Shown: piece by piece, positions 63,975 to 64,000 of the stretch | Numbering within the stretch: the first letter of the stretch is position 1 | Layout: each line of letters begins with the position of its first letter | Source of the DNA: Sinomicrobium pectinilyticum | GTDB lineage: Bacteria > Bacteroidota > Bacteroidia > Flavobacteriales > Flavobacteriaceae | Assembly (NCBI RefSeq): GCF_003725735.1 | Contig: NZ_RJTM01000108.1 | Span: 40,694 to 104,693, forward strand | Direction: 5' to 3' | Length of the DNA: 64,000 nt | Notes under the pieces: model-generated | The model's input: the letters and a program-made list of their open reading frames with translations, nothing else | What the model was told of the DNA's origin: nothing | Database searches by the model: none | Program-made: the position numbers and the translations under genes

Positions 63975-64000
63975 CCCTGCGGGGGGTACCCCCCGCAGGG
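63975..64000. repeat. 26-base perfect GC-rich palindrome at the window edge
   Basis: CCCTGCGGGGGGT is followed at once by its exact reverse complement, giving a perfect 26-base palindrome with centre GGTACC. It ends exactly at the last base, so it may extend further. Its base composition differs sharply from the surroundings. Confidence 0.7.

Overview
The window is a chromosomal piece of a gliding Bacteroidota bacterium, almost certainly a member of the Flavobacteriaceae. The evidence is the gldKLMN gliding and type IX secretion locus behind topA and an arginase-like gene, a SusC/SusD pair, GH92 enzymes, promoters of the Bacteroidota TTTG-N18..22-TAnnTTTG type, DUF3347 and HYC_CC_PP copper proteins, and a GroEL with a GGM-type tail. 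No rRNA, tRNA, CRISPR array, prophage or complete insertion sequence was recognised. Species cannot be named from this sequence.

Layout. (1) 0.1-8.2 kb: small housekeeping and accessory genes (SRPBCC, VOC and DinB proteins; a GlxA-type AraC regulator; a four-helix-bundle gene broken by a stop; queE; a HerA-like ATPase; a small secreted basic protein) and a LytTR/LytS two-component pair. (2) 8.5-28.6 kb: a glycan utilisation region with two GH92 mannosidases, a sodium:solute symporter, a GH130 phosphorylase, a CBM9-like protein, a TIM-barrel hydrolase-like lipoprotein, a glycosylasparaginase and a GH20 hexosaminidase. After a methyltransferase and a cysteine-cluster gene comes the SusC/SusD pair. 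Together these fit N-glycan breakdown: glycosylasparaginase frees the glycan from Asn, GH92 removes alpha-mannose, the symporter brings the core inside, GH130 phosphorolyses Man-beta-1,4-GlcNAc, and GH20 removes GlcNAc. No endoglycosidase or PNGase is recognisable here.

(3) 28.8-29.9 kb: a free-methionine-sulfoxide-reductase-like GAF gene, whose 3' end has a decayed duplicate on the other side of SusC/SusD, and a 680-base non-coding stretch rich in hairpins. (4) 29.9-42.0 kb: a copper/silver resistance island with a HYC_CC_PP protein, CusA-, TolC- and CusB-like efflux parts, a DUF3347 lipoprotein, an unusual HMA-AraC fusion regulator, a CopA-type P-ATPase preceded by a perfect inverted repeat, and a cupin. 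(5) 42.0-50.4 kb, minus strand: a DoxX-like membrane protein, groES-groEL, then the cluster miaB - sigma-54 activator - lptE - TPR-like gene - secG. (6) 50.6-59.3 kb, plus strand: topA, an arginase-fold protein with altered metal ligands, and gldK-gldL-gldM-gldN ending in a strong terminator. (7) 59.4-64.0 kb: a large beta-propeller sensor kinase, a 551-base intergenic region full of palindromes, and two small unknown genes.

The best candidates for new biology are the endoglycosidase-free N-glycan route with its unassigned TIM-barrel lipoprotein, the HMA-AraC regulator with its probable operator, the hairpin array upstream of the copper island, the degenerate arginase next to the gliding genes, and the palindrome-rich spacer at 62.5-63.1 kb. 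All functions are read from sequence features by eye; no database search was possible.
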